Notes under the pieces: generated by a model
Told to the model about the DNA's origin: nothing
Seen by the model: only the letters and a program-made list of their open reading frames with translations
Databases searched by the model: none
Made by a program: the position numbers and the translations under genes
Assembly (NCBI GenBank): GCA_963782465.1
Contig: CAWAJR010000007.1
Span: 1 to 64,000 of the forward strand
Source: JAODBJ01 sp963782465
GTDB taxonomy: Bacteria; Actinomycetota; Acidimicrobiia; IMCC26256; PALSA-610
Direction: 5' to 3'
DNA length: 64,000 bases
Shown: one piece after another, positions 37,266 through 51,735 of the stretch
How positions within the stretch are numbered: the stretch's first letter is position 1
Layout: each line of letters opens with the position of its first letter

Positions 37266-39850
37266 CGCCGGGCACGCCACCGGGCACGACACCGGCGGTG
37301 AAGCCGGCGTCGACGCCGTTCACCTCGACGTACCGCGTCCAGCTGCACAAGGGCTTCGGGCTCGACGACGCCCGGGCCCTCGTCGGTTACTGGGCGGCAC
37401 TCGGCATCGATGCCTGTTACACGTCGCCGATCTCGGTTGCCGAGCCCGGGAGTATGCACGGCTACGACGTCACCGACCCCACGCGCGTCAATCCCGAACT
37501 GGGCGGGCGCGAAGCGTTCGACCGCCTGTCGGATGCGTTGCGGGCGGCCGGTCTCGCGTTGTTGCTCGACATCGTCCCGAACCATCAAGCCGCCACCACC
37601 CGCAACCCGACCTGGTACGCGATGCTCGCCGGAGGGAAGGATTCCGCCGCGGCGCGTACCTTCGACGTCGACTGGTCGGGGAACGAGTACGTCGCGCCGG
37701 GCCGGTTGTGCTGGCCGGTGCTCACCGACCCGATCGAAGAGGAGATCGCGTCCGGTCACCTCCGCCTCGAAGCCGCGGCCGACGGGTCGTGGCGCGTGCG
37801 CTACTTCGACGAAGTCCTGCCGGTCGCCGGACCGGTCGAACCGGGTGCGACGATCAACGACGTGCTGGCCCGCCAGCACTACCAGCTCACCGACTGGCGC
37901 AGCGGCGCGCACGCCCGGAACTACCGCCGCTTCTTCGACGTGTCGACACTCGCCGGCGTGCGCGTCGAGGACGACGCGGTGTTCCGGGCGACGCATTCGC
38001 TCATCTTCGAACTCGTGCAGTCGGGCCGGGTGCAAGGCCTGCGGGTCGATCACATCGACGGCCTCGCCGACCCGCAGCGGTACCTCGAACGGCTCGCGGC
38101 CGCGACGTCGGGTACCTACACCGTCGTCGAGAAGATCCTCGCCGCCGACGAAATGCTGCCCGACGACTGGGTGGTCGCCGGCACGACCGGTTACGACGTG
38201 CTCGACGAACTGTGCAGCGTGTTCATCGATGCCAACGGCCGCGCCGTGCTCGAAGACCGTCTGCTCGGCGAGAACGGCAACGTCCGGTTCCCGGCCGTGC
38301 AGCACGCCGCGAAATGGCAGGCCCTCGCACAGCTCTTCGAACCGGAGATGGCCCGTCTCGGTCGCGCGCTCGTCGACACGGCCAAAGCCGCGGGCATCTA
38401 CGTCGCGGAGGCGCCGGCCACCGACGCGCTGGCCGCGGCGACCGTGGCCGAACGGGTGTACCGGACGTACCTGACCGGCGGGCGGGCCGAAGGAGAAGAC
38501 CGGCGCCGGATCATCGAAGCGCTGGCCGGCGCGCGCACCGAACCGGGCGGCGACGAAGAGGCCTTGGCGGCTGTCGGCGCCATGCTCCTCGGCGACGATG
38601 TGCCCACCACTGCATCCGACGCGCGCGCGTTCATGGTGCGCCTCTGGCAGCAGCTGAGCGGCCCGGTGATGGCGAAGGGGCATGAGGACACGGCGTGCTA
38701 CCGCTACCCGGTGCTGCTCGCGCAGTCGGAAGTGGGTGGCGATCCCGGTGACCCGGCGACGGACGCGATCGCTCGTTTCCACCGGAGGGTGGGTGAGCGG
38801 TGGTCGCACGGCCGGCGCGGGCTCGTCGCGACGTCGACGCACGACACGAAGCGCAGCGAAGACGTGCGGGCCCGTCTCGCGGTGCTCTCCGAACGCCCCG
38901 CGGCATTCGAGGCCGCGCTGGCGACCTGGCGGACCGAGGTCGGCGCTGTCGACGGCGTGGCGGCACCCGACACCCGCTTCCTCGCGCAAACGCTGCTCGG
39001 GTCGTGGCCGCTCGAAGCCGCCGACCTCGCGACCTTCGGTGACCGCATCGCCGCGTACCTCACCAAGGCGTTGCGAGAAGCGAAGCAGAAGACATCGTGG
39101 CTGGCGCCCGACGAGCACTACGAGCAGGCAGTGATCTCGGTCGCTCGGCATTCGATCGAACGCGACGGCCGGGTGTTCCTCGCGCATTTCGGCGAACTGC
39201 TGCAAACCGTCGCATTCCACGGCGCGTGCAATTCGCTCGCGCAGGTGGTCGCGAGAGTCGCGCTGCCGGGGGTGGTCGACACCTACCAGGGCACCGAACT
39301 GTGGGACTTCAGCCTCGTCGACCCCGACAACCGCCGCCCGGTCGACTACGAGCATCGGCGCGTGCTTCTCGACGGTCTCGACGCGAGCGCCGACGGGTCG
39401 CGTCTGTGCGCGTCGCTGCGCCGCGGGTGGCGTAGCGGTGCGATCAAACTGTTCGTGCTGTCGCGCGCGCTGCGCGCCCGCCGGGCCAACCGCGCCTTGT
39501 TCGTCGACGGTGCCTACACGCCGCTCGCGGTGTCGGCGCCGGCCGCCGCGCACGCGCTTGCGTTCGCGCGCCGACTCGATGACCAGTGGGCGATCGCGAT
39601 CGTGCCCCGCCGCCCGAGTTCGCTGACCGTCGCCCCGGCGTTCCCGATCGGCGCCTCGGTCTGGGGCGAAACGGTCGTGTCGTTGCCGCCCGGTGCCCCG
39701 CGCACCTGGCACGACGCCTTCTGCGGGTCGGCGCTCGACGCGCCGGCCGGCACGCTCCGGGTCGCCGACGCGGTCGCGGCCCTCCCCGCCGCCCTCCTCG
39801 TCGCCTCCTCACCCGCCGCCGCACCCGCCGCCGCACCCGCCGGGTTGTGA
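37262..39850 (+). CDS. treY: Malto-oligosyltrehalose synthase
   Basis: An 862-residue GH13_26 enzyme. STYRVQLHKGFGLDDARALV and YWAALGIDACYTSPISVAEP are the N-terminal family signatures; catalytic regions are LRVDHIDGLADP, VVEKILAADEMLP and TSTHDTKRSEDVRARL. It rearranges the reducing-end linkage of maltodextrin from alpha-1,4 to alpha,alpha-1,1. The C-terminus is an Ala/Pro-rich tail (SSPAAAPAAAPAGL). ATGA overlap with treZ: together they turn glucan into trehalose. Confidence 0.94.
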   Translation: MTPGTPPGTTPAVKPASTPFTSTYRVQLHKGFGLDDARALVGYWAALGIDACYTSPISVAEPGSMHGYDVTDPTRVNPELGGREAFDRLSDALRAAGLALLLDIVPNHQAATTRNPTWYAMLAGGKDSAAARTFDVDWSGNEYVAPGRLCWPVLTDPIEEEIASGHLRLEAAADGSWRVRYFDEVLPVAGPVEPGATINDVLARQHYQLTDWRSGAHARNYRRFFDVSTLAGVRVEDDAVFRATHSLIFELVQSGRVQGLRVDHIDGLADPQRYLERLAAATSGTYTVVEKILAADEMLPDDWVVAGTTGYDVLDELCSVFIDANGRAVLEDRLLGENGNVRFPAVQHAAKWQALAQLFEPEMARLGRALVDTAKAAGIYVAEAPATDALAAATVAERVYRTYLTGGRAEGEDRRRIIEALAGARTEPGGDEEALAAVGAMLLGDDVPTTASDARAFMVRLWQQLSGPVMAKGHEDTACYRYPVLLAQSEVGGDPGDPATDAIARFHRRVGERWSHGRRGLVATSTHDTKRSEDVRARLAVLSERPAAFEAALATWRTEVGAVDGVAAPDTRFLAQTLLGSWPLEAADLATFGDRIAAYLTKALREAKQKTSWLAPDEHYEQAVISVARHSIERDGRVFLAHFGELLQTVAFHGACNSLAQVVARVALPGVVDTYQGTELWDFSLVDPDNRRPVDYEHRRVLLDGLDASADGSRLCASLRRGWRSGAIKLFVLSRALRARRANRALFVDGAYTPLAVSAPAAAHALAFARRLDDQWAIAIVPRRPSSLTVAPAFPIGASVWGETVVSLPPGAPRTWHDAFCGSALDAPAGTLRVADAVAALPAALLVASSPAAAPAAAPAGL

Positions 39851-39890
39851 CGGTTATACCCCTGTACGGGGGTATAACCGTCACAACCCG
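39841..39890. terminator. Perfect 22-bp palindrome between convergent treY and sulfatase genes
   Basis: Arms 39841-39862 and 39869-39890 are perfectly complementary; each contains GTTGTGACGGTTATACCCC or its complement. The loop is six bases. It covers the last treY codons and TGA (39848-39850). Position between converging genes suggests a two-way terminator, though no T-tract follows. Confidence 0.8.
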
Positions 39891-39903
39891 GCTTGGGGTT
39901 GGG

Positions 39904-42176
39904 TTACTGCTCGCCCATGATCGCTTCGAACTCGGCTTCGGGGTCGCGATGGATCGCGCCGTCGACGTCGACGACGACACGCGTCAACCCTGCGTTCCAG
40001 GGGAACGGGGCTTCGTAGTCGTCGGAGATCGCGGGCCGAGGTCGTACCCGACGCTCAACCCCGCGCCGGTGATCGTGAAACGCATCGGGGTGAAGAACGG
40101 GATGTCGCCCTCGCCGGCGGCCTCGTCGTCGATCAGCAGTGTCGCGTGGCCGGTGAACTCGCCGGTCTTGTCGAACCGCATACCGAGACGGCGAGTGCCC
40201 GCGGGGATGATCACATCGGAGTCGACGTGGTTGCGCTCCTTCCCCGCGAGGTTGTGCACGTAACGCAACCGGCCGTCGCGTGCGTAGAGGACCCAGCCGC
40301 CGAGCGTGGAACCCAAACCGATGAGCACGCCGTTCGGCACCACGCCCGCGGCGATGTCGACGTGGGCGGTGATGAGGTGCGAACGGTTGCGCACGTTCAC
40401 CGCGACGGTTTCGGGCACCACTGACCCGCCCGCGTAGTAGACGTAACGATCGCGGTCGGCGCGGGCGGTTGGCCGGGGGTTCAACAGCGCGGCGAGGGGC
40501 CGGTTGTCGAGTGGCAACACGTCGTAGCGGCGCGCTTCCTCCCACCAGCGTTCGATCATGGCGGCGAGCCGATCGGGTTCGGCGCCGGCGAGGTCGTCGG
40601 TCTCGGAGATGTCCTCGGCGACGTGGTACAGCTCCCACACGTCGTCCTCGAACGGTGCATCGGGATCGAGGCCGTCTCCGTACATCGCGCCGAGTGGCTT
40701 GAAGGTCACGGCCTTCCAGCCGCGGTGGTAGATGGCACGCGACCCGAGCATCTCGAAGTACTGGGTGTCGTGGCGTTCGGCGGCGCCGGCATCGGCGAGC
40801 GCGTAGGCGAAGCTCGTCCCGTCGAGGTCGGCAGTCACTTCCGGCGCATCGATGCCCGCCAGTTCGAGGATCGTCGGCATCACGTCGATCGCGTGCGCGA
40901 ACTGTCGCCGCACGATGCCGTCGTGCCAGCGGTTGCCCCACGACACGATGCAGGGGTCGGCGACGCCGCCCTCGTGCACTTCGCGCTTCCAACGCTTGAA
41001 CGGCGTGTTGCCGGCCATCGTCCAGCCCCACGGGTAGTTGTTGTGCGCGCTCGGGGTTCCCAGTTCGTCGATGCGCCGGGCGAGTTCGCTGCGCCCGGCC
41101 GGGATGCCGTTCCACATGCGGGCGTCGTTGATCGAACCGAGCACGCCACCTTCGGCGCTCGCGCCGTTGTCGCTCACGAGCATGACGAGTGTGTTGTCGA
41201 GATCGCCGGTCGCTTCGAGGAAACGCAGCACCCGGCCGATCTGCGCGTCGGCATGCGACAAGAAGCCGGCGAAACATTCCATGAACCGGGCCGACACCTT
41301 CTGCTCGCGTTCGGGGAGCGTGCCCCACGCCGGTACCCACGGCGCGCGGGGTGAGAGCTTCGTCGCCGGCGGGACGATGCCCGACTCGAGTTGCCGCGCG
41401 AACACCTCGTCGCGCCACCGGTCCCAGCCGAGATCGAAATGACCGTGGTAACGCTCGATCCATTCGGGTGGCGCGTGGTGCGGTGAATGGCAGGCGCCGG
41501 TCGCGAAGTACAGGAAGAAGCGTTGGTCGGCATCGACGCTGCGGAGGTCGCCGAGATACTGGATGGCGCGGTCGGCGAGGTCTTCACTGAGGTGGTAACC
41601 CTCGTCGACGCGGCGGGGCGGGGCGACGGAATGGTTGTCGTGGAACAGCGCGGGCACGAACTGGTGCGTCTCGCCGCCGTGAAAGCCGTACCAACGGTCG
41701 AAACCGCGCCCGAGCGGCCAACTGCCGCGCGGCGCGGCCATGTTCGTCTCGTCTTCCGGCGTGAGGTGCCATTTCCCGACGGCGTAGGTCGCGTACCCGT
41801 TGGCGCGCAGCGCCTCGCTGACGAACGTGTTCTCCCGCGGGATCCGACCCGAATAACCGGGGAAGCCCATCGCGAGGTCGGCGACCCGGCCCATGCCGTT
41901 GCGATGATGGTTGCGCCCGGTCAGTAGGCAGGCACGCGTCGGTGAGCACAGCGCGGTGGTGTGGAAGTTGCCGAACCGGGCACCGTTCGACGCGAGCGCG
42001 TCGATGTTCGGCGTTGCGATGTCGGACCCGTAACAACCCAGCTGCGCGAAGCCGACGTCGTCGAGCACGATGAGGAGCACGTTCGGCGCCCCCGGGGGCG
42101 GTGCCGGTTCGGGCGGCCACCAGGCCGTGGAGGTGCGCCAGTCGTCGCCGATCACCCAACCGTTCGTCTGCTGCAT
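39904..42176 (-). CDS. Type I (formylglycine) sulfatase / arylsulfatase, frameshift near the C-terminus
   Basis: About 757 residues after correction. Metal and nucleophile motifs: PNVLLIVLDDVGFAQLGCYG at the N-terminus, CSPTRACLLTGR (Cys to be oxidised to formylglycine), AVGKWHLTP, VMLVSDNGASAEGG. No signal peptide is visible, so it may be cytoplasmic. A base is missing near 40040 (GYDLGP then AISDDYEAPFPWNAGL). It hydrolyses sulfate esters. It separates treY from glgX and has no evident link to glucan metabolism. No formylglycine-generating enzyme is seen nearby. Confidence 0.87.
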
Positions 42177-42231
42177 GCCTTCGATCTATCAGGCGCAGCC
42201 GCGTCGTGTCAGGCCCACGAACCCGGAATGC

Positions 42232-44469
<2,238 letters not shown>

Positions 44470-44558
44470 CCGATACCCCCGGCGTGTCTCGGCCCCGTAG
44501 CCTCCCCACGCTACGTGCGCGACGAGGGCGCCGAGGACATCGAACGCAGGGAGGTCGG

Positions 44559-44990
44559 ATGACCAGGGGGGATCGCGTGACCCGGACCGCGGTCGCGCCG
44601 CTCGTGGTACTCCTCGCGCTCACCATGGTGAGCGGCTGCTCGAAGAAGACGACCGACGCGGCGAGCAAGGCCGCGAAGTCGGCGCTCAACGATGCAAAGA
44701 ACGCGGCGGGTACGGCAACGGCAGTGGTGGCGGCGAACGCGTTCCGTGCCGATGTGAAGGTCCGGAGCGAGAAGAACAAGAAGAGTGCTCGGGCCACCAA
44801 CCTGCTGCGGGCGGCCGAGCACGACCTCACGAGCACGGTGAGCGGCGCGACCGTCACCGGTATCACCGACCAGAACAAAGACCACCGCGACGACGACGGC
44901 AAGGTGCAGATCGAACTGGCGAAGAAGTTCGCGTGCGTGACGATCAGCGCCGACGGCACCGATACGACCGTCACCCAAGGGAAGTGTTGA
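44559..44990 (+). CDS. Small lipoprotein of unknown function
   Basis: A 143-residue protein with GGGAGG before ATG 44559, a hydrophobic signal (TAVAPLVVLLALTMVSGC) and lipobox MVSGC near residue 27. The mature part is Ala/Lys-rich and helical (AASKAAKSALNDAKNAAGTA), then a compact segment with two cysteines near the end (KKFACVTI...TVTQGKC) that could form a disulfide. Family not recognised. Divergent from glgX. Confidence 0.7.
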   Translation: MTRGDRVTRTAVAPLVVLLALTMVSGCSKKTTDAASKAAKSALNDAKNAAGTATAVVAANAFRADVKVRSEKNKKSARATNLLRAAEHDLTSTVSGATVTGITDQNKDHRDDDGKVQIELAKKFACVTISADGTDTTVTQGKC

Positions 44991-45002
44991 GCCTTTCGCG
45001 GC

Positions 45003-45770
45003 ATGCTGTACGTCGGCACTTCGGGATGGCAGTACCGCCACTGGCGTGATCGCTTCTACCCGAAAGCGGTGCCGCAACGCGCGTGGCTCGAGTACTACGC
45101 GGAACGGTTCGCGACCGTCGAGATCAACAACACGTTCTACCGGTTGCCACCGCGCACGACGTTCGAGCAGTGGGCCGAGCGGTTCCCCGCCGACTTCGTC
45201 GTCGCGATGAAGGCGAGCCGGTACCTGACGCACGTCAAACGGTTGCAGGAGCCCGAGGAACCGGTGCACCGGATGCTCGAGCACGCGGCGCCGCTCGGCG
45301 ACCGGCTCGGCCCGGTGCTCTTGCAGCTGCCGCCCAACCTGACCTTCGAGCCGGAACGGTTGCGCGCGACGTTGGCCGCGTTCCCGTCGCACGTGCGGGT
45401 GGCGGTCGAGCCGCGCCACTCGTCGTGGTTCGACGACGAAGCCGCGTTACGCGACGTGTTGGAGGCGCGCGGCGCCGCGCTGTGCATCGCCGACCGGGCG
45501 TCGCGGCTGCTCGCGCCGCTGTGGCGTACCGCCGATTGGGGCTACGTGCGTTTCCACGCCGGTCTCGCGCACCCACCCGGTTGTTACGGGCGCGCCGCGC
45601 TCTTGCACTGGGTGGAGCGGATCGACGCGACGTGGGGCACGCGCGCCGATGTGTTCGCGTACTTCAACAACGACATGCACGGTTGCGCCGTACGCGACGC
45701 GGTGATGTTCGGCAACCTCGCCGGCCGGCACGGCCTCCACCCGTCGCGCGTCCCCGCCCACTCGTTTTGA
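45003..45770 (+). CDS. DUF72 (YecE-like) TIM-barrel protein
   Basis: A 255-residue protein starting MLYVGTSGWQYRHWRDRFYP, the classical DUF72 opening. EINNTFYRLPPRTTFEQWAE, AMKASRYLTHVKRL, LGPVLLQLPPNL, and a C-terminal FAYFNNDMHGCAVRDA are all typical. The biochemical role is unproved. The stop codon falls inside a 14-bp inverted repeat shared with the convergent ligD gene. Confidence 0.9.
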   Translation: MLYVGTSGWQYRHWRDRFYPKAVPQRAWLEYYAERFATVEINNTFYRLPPRTTFEQWAERFPADFVVAMKASRYLTHVKRLQEPEEPVHRMLEHAAPLGDRLGPVLLQLPPNLTFEPERLRATLAAFPSHVRVAVEPRHSSWFDDEAALRDVLEARGAALCIADRASRLLAPLWRTADWGYVRFHAGLAHPPGCYGRAALLHWVERIDATWGTRADVFAYFNNDMHGCAVRDAVMFGNLAGRHGLHPSRVPAHSF

Positions 45771-45817
45771 TGTCGCGAACCGGCGCGGTTGCGCGCTTGC
45801 GGTACATCAAAACGAGT
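45760..45817. terminator. Inverted repeat between convergent DUF72 and ligD genes
   Basis: ACTCGTTTTGATGT (45760-45773) pairs perfectly with ACATCAAAACGAGT (45804-45817). The 30-nt loop is GC-rich and can fold further. The stem contains TTTT on one strand and AAAA on the other. It covers the DUF72 stop (45768-45770) and ends one base before the ligD stop; probable two-way terminator. Confidence 0.7.
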
Positions 45818-45818
45818 T

Positions 45819-47237
45819 TCAGCCCTCGCGCACGACGTCGGTTGCTCGCTTGTCGTCGCGCTGGCCGACGTAGGCGGGGTGGCGTACGGCGCCGGCGGTC
45901 GTCCACTCGCTGAAGTGCACTTCGACGACGACGGCGGGCTCGACCCAGACGGCGTCCTTCGGAGGGCGGCCCGACTTGAACGGGCTCGTCGATCGTTCGA
46001 TCGGGGCCAGCTCGTCGCGGAGACGGTCGAGCTCGGCTTCGGTGAACCCGGTGCCGACTTTGCCTGCGTACCGGAACGCACCGTCGTCGTAGTAGCCGAT
46101 GAGCAGCGCGCCGATCGCGCCGCCCCGGCGGCCGGTGCCGTGCGTCCAACCGCCCACGACGAACTCCTGCCGAAGCTGGTTCTTCACCTTCAGCCACTCG
46201 CGGGTCCGCTTGCCGGGCCGGTACGGCGAATCGAGCCGCTTCGCCATCACGCCTTCGAGCTGGAACCGGCGGCTCACGTCGATGGTCGCGGCGCCGTCGC
46301 CGGTTTCGTGCGGTGGGGTCTGCCACGCCGGGCCGGTGAGCCGGAGCCCGAGGAGCGTGGCGCGGCGTTCCACGTAGGGCGCTTCCATGAGCGAATGACC
46401 GTCGAGCCACAGCAGGTCGAACAGCACGTACACGGCGGGGATGTCGGCCGCGAGCCGCCGGATCGCACGCTCGTCGTCGACGTGCATCCGGCGTTGCAGG
46501 CGCTGGAAGTCGGGGCGGGCATCGTCGCCGAACGCGACGATCTCCCCGTCGACGACGGCGTCGTGCGCGCCGAATTCCGCGCCGAGCGCGCGCAATTCGG
46601 GGTAGCGGCGCGTCACCTCGTTGCCGTTGCGGCTGAACAGCCGGATGCGCCCACCGTCGACGTACCCGATCGCGCGCACGCCGTCCCACTTGAGTTCCCA
46701 CGCCCAACCGTCGCCGGCCGGCGCGGCCGCGACCAGCGTCGCCAGCATCGGTTCGATGCCGGCCGGCGCGGCCTTCCGATCGGGGTCCTGCGGCGGGTCC
46801 ATGCGATGGATCATCCAGTTCTTGCCGCCGGTGCGGAAGAGCACGTAGCGACCCTGCACCCGTTCACCGTGCAGCGTCACCATCACTTCCTTGGCGCTGA
46901 ACTTGTGGGTTTCGTAGGTGCCGGTGTCCCACACCTGCATGGTGCCCGCGCCGTACTCGCCGGCCGGGATGTCGCCCTGGAAGGTGAGGTACTGCATCGG
47001 GTGGTCTTCGGTGTGCACCGCGAGGTGGTTCTGCTCCGGGGTGGTGGGCACCCCTTTCGGCAACGCCCACGACACGAGCACGCCGTCGCGTTCGAGCCGG
47101 AGGTCCCAATGCAGCGCGCGGGCATGATGTTCCTGCACGACGAAACGGTTCCCGGCCTCGTGGCCGGCCGGGTGCACGATCCCCGCGGGTTCGGGTGTCG
47201 CGCCGAAGTCGCGTTTCGCGTTGTACTCCGACAACAC
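45819..47237 (-). CDS. ligD: ATP-dependent DNA ligase LigD, phosphoesterase-ligase form without polymerase domain
   Basis: A 472-residue protein. GTG 47237 is chosen because AGGAAG lies eight bases upstream and the family starts at LSEYNAKRDFGATPEP. Residues 1-150 are the 3'-phosphoesterase (RFVVQEHHARALHWDLRLER, LPKGVPTTPEQN). From about 165 comes the ligase: motif I ELKWDGVRAIGY with the adenylated Lys, RLFSRNGNEVTRRYPEL, VDGEIVAF, FQLEGVMAKRLDSPY. The primase/polymerase domain of full-length LigD is absent and no ku gene is present here. A repair ligase for end joining or another break-repair route. Confidence 0.9.
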   Translation of the reverse strand: MLSEYNAKRDFGATPEPAGIVHPAGHEAGNRFVVQEHHARALHWDLRLERDGVLVSWALPKGVPTTPEQNHLAVHTEDHPMQYLTFQGDIPAGEYGAGTMQVWDTGTYETHKFSAKEVMVTLHGERVQGRYVLFRTGGKNWMIHRMDPPQDPDRKAAPAGIEPMLATLVAAAPAGDGWAWELKWDGVRAIGYVDGGRIRLFSRNGNEVTRRYPELRALGAEFGAHDAVVDGEIVAFGDDARPDFQRLQRRMHVDDERAIRRLAADIPAVYVLFDLLWLDGHSLMEAPYVERRATLLGLRLTGPAWQTPPHETGDGAATIDVSRRFQLEGVMAKRLDSPYRPGKRTREWLKVKNQLRQEFVVGGWTHGTGRRGGAIGALLIGYYDDGAFRYAGKVGTGFTEAELDRLRDELAPIERSTSPFKSGRPPKDAVWVEPAVVVEVHFSEWTTAGAVRHPAYVGQRDDKRATDVVREG

Positions 47238-47308
47238 GGGTGGCGCTTCCTGGTCGGCCCTCCCGGCTGCGGTTTCGCGACGCGGCGCCACGAAATCGAC
47301 GCTACCGG

Positions 47309-47734
47309 TCAGGCCACCGGCAATCGAACGCGCATGTAGGCGAGCGCCCGGTTCGCGACGACCTGGAGCACCGTTTGGTCGACCAGTTCGACCAGGCGCG
47401 GGAAGAGATCTTCCTCTTCCCAGCGCATGTGCACCTCGACATCGGCCTGGAGCTCGTCGATCAGTTCGTCGAGGGCGGGGCCGGTCGTGTCCTCGGCTTC
47501 GGCGACGAACGACTTCACCTGCTCGTGATCGGATTCGGCCTCGTCGCTGAGCCGGTCGCCTCCAACCAGCGCGCGCCGCACCAGCGGGTAAAGGAACCGT
47601 TCTTCGACGCAGGCGTGCAGGACGAGCGCGTCCCCGAGCCGCAGCCCCGTTTCGGGGTCGTGCGCGGCGAGGAACGCGGCAAACAGTGCCCGGACCCGGC
47701 GGTGATCTTCCTCGAGCAATTCGATGATCGACAT
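47309..47734 (-). CDS. Hemerythrin HHE-domain protein
   Basis: A 141-residue four-helix protein starting MSIIELLEEDHRRVRALFAA. Candidate diiron ligands appear in EDHRRV, VLHACVEERFLYP, SDHEQVKSF and HMRWEEEDLFPRL, the usual spacing for the HHE family. May bind oxygen, NO or iron under stress. Upstream of ligD in the same direction with a 71-base gap. Confidence 0.85.
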   Translation of the reverse strand: MSIIELLEEDHRRVRALFAAFLAAHDPETGLRLGDALVLHACVEERFLYPLVRRALVGGDRLSDEAESDHEQVKSFVAEAEDTTGPALDELIDELQADVEVHMRWEEEDLFPRLVELVDQTVLQVVANRALAYMRVRLPVA

Positions 47735-47982
47735 GCCTGCCTCTGCATCCGTGCTGCGTCGTTCGCGGCAACATGGATCGCGCTACCCCATGTAGGCACG
47801 GTCCACGCATCAACGTCGTGTCGTCAGGGCCGCCGCGCGCGGTGCGCTCGCTCTACGCGCGAGCAGGCGCGCGCTCGGCCGGTGCCGGTCCGGGACACGA
47901 TTCCGGCCGGAAGCGCTCAACCCGGCCGGCTCTCACCGATCGGTACCGGTGCTCGCGAACGCGCGTGCAAGGATGCAGGGAA

Positions 47983-48600
47983 GTGGAATCAGCAAGCGAC
48001 GACCCGGGGCCTGAGGCCGAGCCCGACGCCGGCCCCGATGACCGGCCGACTCGCGCGATGCGGTTGGCCGAACGCCGCAAACGCGGGGCCCGCCAGGTGA
48101 TCGAGTGGGTCGTGCTCATCGCCGTGGCGCTCATCGTCGCGTTGATCGTGAAGACCTTCCTTTTCCAGGCCTTCTACATCCCGTCGGATTCGATGGTGCC
48201 GACGCTGAAAGTGCACGACCGGGTGCTCGTCAACAAGCTGTCCTACAAGATGCATTCCGTCCACCGGGGCGACATCGTCGTGTTCACGAAGCCGCCCAAG
48301 GAGACCAACGACATCAAGGACCTCGTCAAACGGGTGATCGGCCTCCCGGGGGAAACCGTCGAGGCCCACGGCGGCCACATCTACATCGACGGCCGGCAAC
48401 TCACCGAGCCCTACCTGCCGTCGACGGTCGTCCAGCGGGCGTTCCTGCCGGTGAAGATCCCTCCGCACGACGTGTGGGTGATGGGCGACAACCGCGACCA
48501 GTCGGAAGACTCCCGGGTGTTCGGCCCGATCAAGGAGTCGAGCATCGTCGGCCGGGTGTTCGTACGCATCTGGCCGCCGAACCGCCTGCACTTCTTCTGA
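47983..48600 (+). CDS. lepB: Signal peptidase I
   Basis: A 205-residue inner-membrane protease; GTG 47983. Cytoplasmic charged N-terminus (RLAERRKRGARQVIEW), one membrane segment (VVLIAVALIVALIVKTFLF), then box B FYIPSDSMVPTLKVHDRVLV with the catalytic Ser near residue 71, box D VKRVIGLPGETVEA with the catalytic Lys near 116, and box E VMGDNRDQSEDSRVFGP. Cleaves signal peptides of exported proteins, several of which are encoded in this window. The 248 bases upstream show no other gene. Confidence 0.93.
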   Translation: MESASDDPGPEAEPDAGPDDRPTRAMRLAERRKRGARQVIEWVVLIAVALIVALIVKTFLFQAFYIPSDSMVPTLKVHDRVLVNKLSYKMHSVHRGDIVVFTKPPKETNDIKDLVKRVIGLPGETVEAHGGHIYIDGRQLTEPYLPSTVVQRAFLPVKIPPHDVWVMGDNRDQSEDSRVFGPIKESSIVGRVFVRIWPPNRLHFF

Positions 48601-48673
48601 TCGAAATGTCGCCTGGGTGTCGATGGGGGCGCTCGGCGTTCGTCGTTACCGTGAGCGGCGACGAGGAGGAGCC

Positions 48674-49021
48674 ATGCGGTACCTGCTGATGATCTGTGTC
48701 GACGAGACGATGTACGGCGCGATGAGCCCCGACGAAGCGGCGGCGATGACCGCCGAGTACGGCAAGTACATCGCCGAAATGAACGAGCGGGGCGTGCTCC
48801 TCGGCGGTGAGCGTCTCCACCCGACGACCACCGCGACGTCGGTGCGGGTGCGAGACGGCGAGGTCGTCACCATCGACGGTCCGTTCGCAGAGACGAAGGA
48901 GCAGATGGGCGGCTACTTCCTGATCGAAGCGGCATCGCAGGACGAAGCGGTCGAGATCGCGGCGAAGATCCCCGGGGCGCGGCACGGCACGATCGAGGTA
49001 CGCCAGATCCTGGAGCTGTGA
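48674..49021 (+). CDS. YCII-related (DGPF domain) protein
   Basis: A 115-residue protein with GAGGAG before ATG 48674. MRYLLMICVDE, LLGGERLHPTTTATSVRVRD and the signature IDGPFAETKEQMGGYFLIEA identify the YCII/DGPF family. Its catalytic role is unknown; members often lie near ECF sigma genes, but none is adjacent here. The stop codon lies within palindrome C. Confidence 0.85.
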   Translation: MRYLLMICVDETMYGAMSPDEAAAMTAEYGKYIAEMNERGVLLGGERLHPTTTATSVRVRDGEVVTIDGPFAETKEQMGGYFLIEAASQDEAVEIAAKIPGARHGTIEVRQILEL

Positions 49022-49066
49022 CAGGCGTCGATAGCTATCGCTATGCGATAGCTATCGACGCCTGTC
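49020..49066. repeat. Perfect palindrome, copy C of the three-copy family
   Basis: Arms 49020-49040 and 49046-49066 (21 bp) are perfectly complementary with CTATG between; the core GCGTCGATAGCTATCG is identical to copy A. It begins within the TGA of the YCII gene and ends 23 bases before the kinase start. Confidence 0.85.
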
Positions 49067-49089
49067 CGGTGGGGATAGGTTCGGCGCCG

Positions 49090-51731
<2,642 letters not shown>

Positions 51732-51735
<4 letters not shown>

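Noticed and set aside
36524..39712. 1062-codon minus-strand frame opposite treZ/treY
   Set aside because: Shadow of two well-supported GH13 genes; sequence is repetitive Arg/Gly with no family features. The same applies to 28308-30302 and 35355-37292 on the minus strand.
47238..47813. Long N-terminal extension of LigD up to 47813
   Set aside because: It would run through the hemerythrin-like gene on the same strand in another frame; the Shine-Dalgarno site and family start support GTG 47237.
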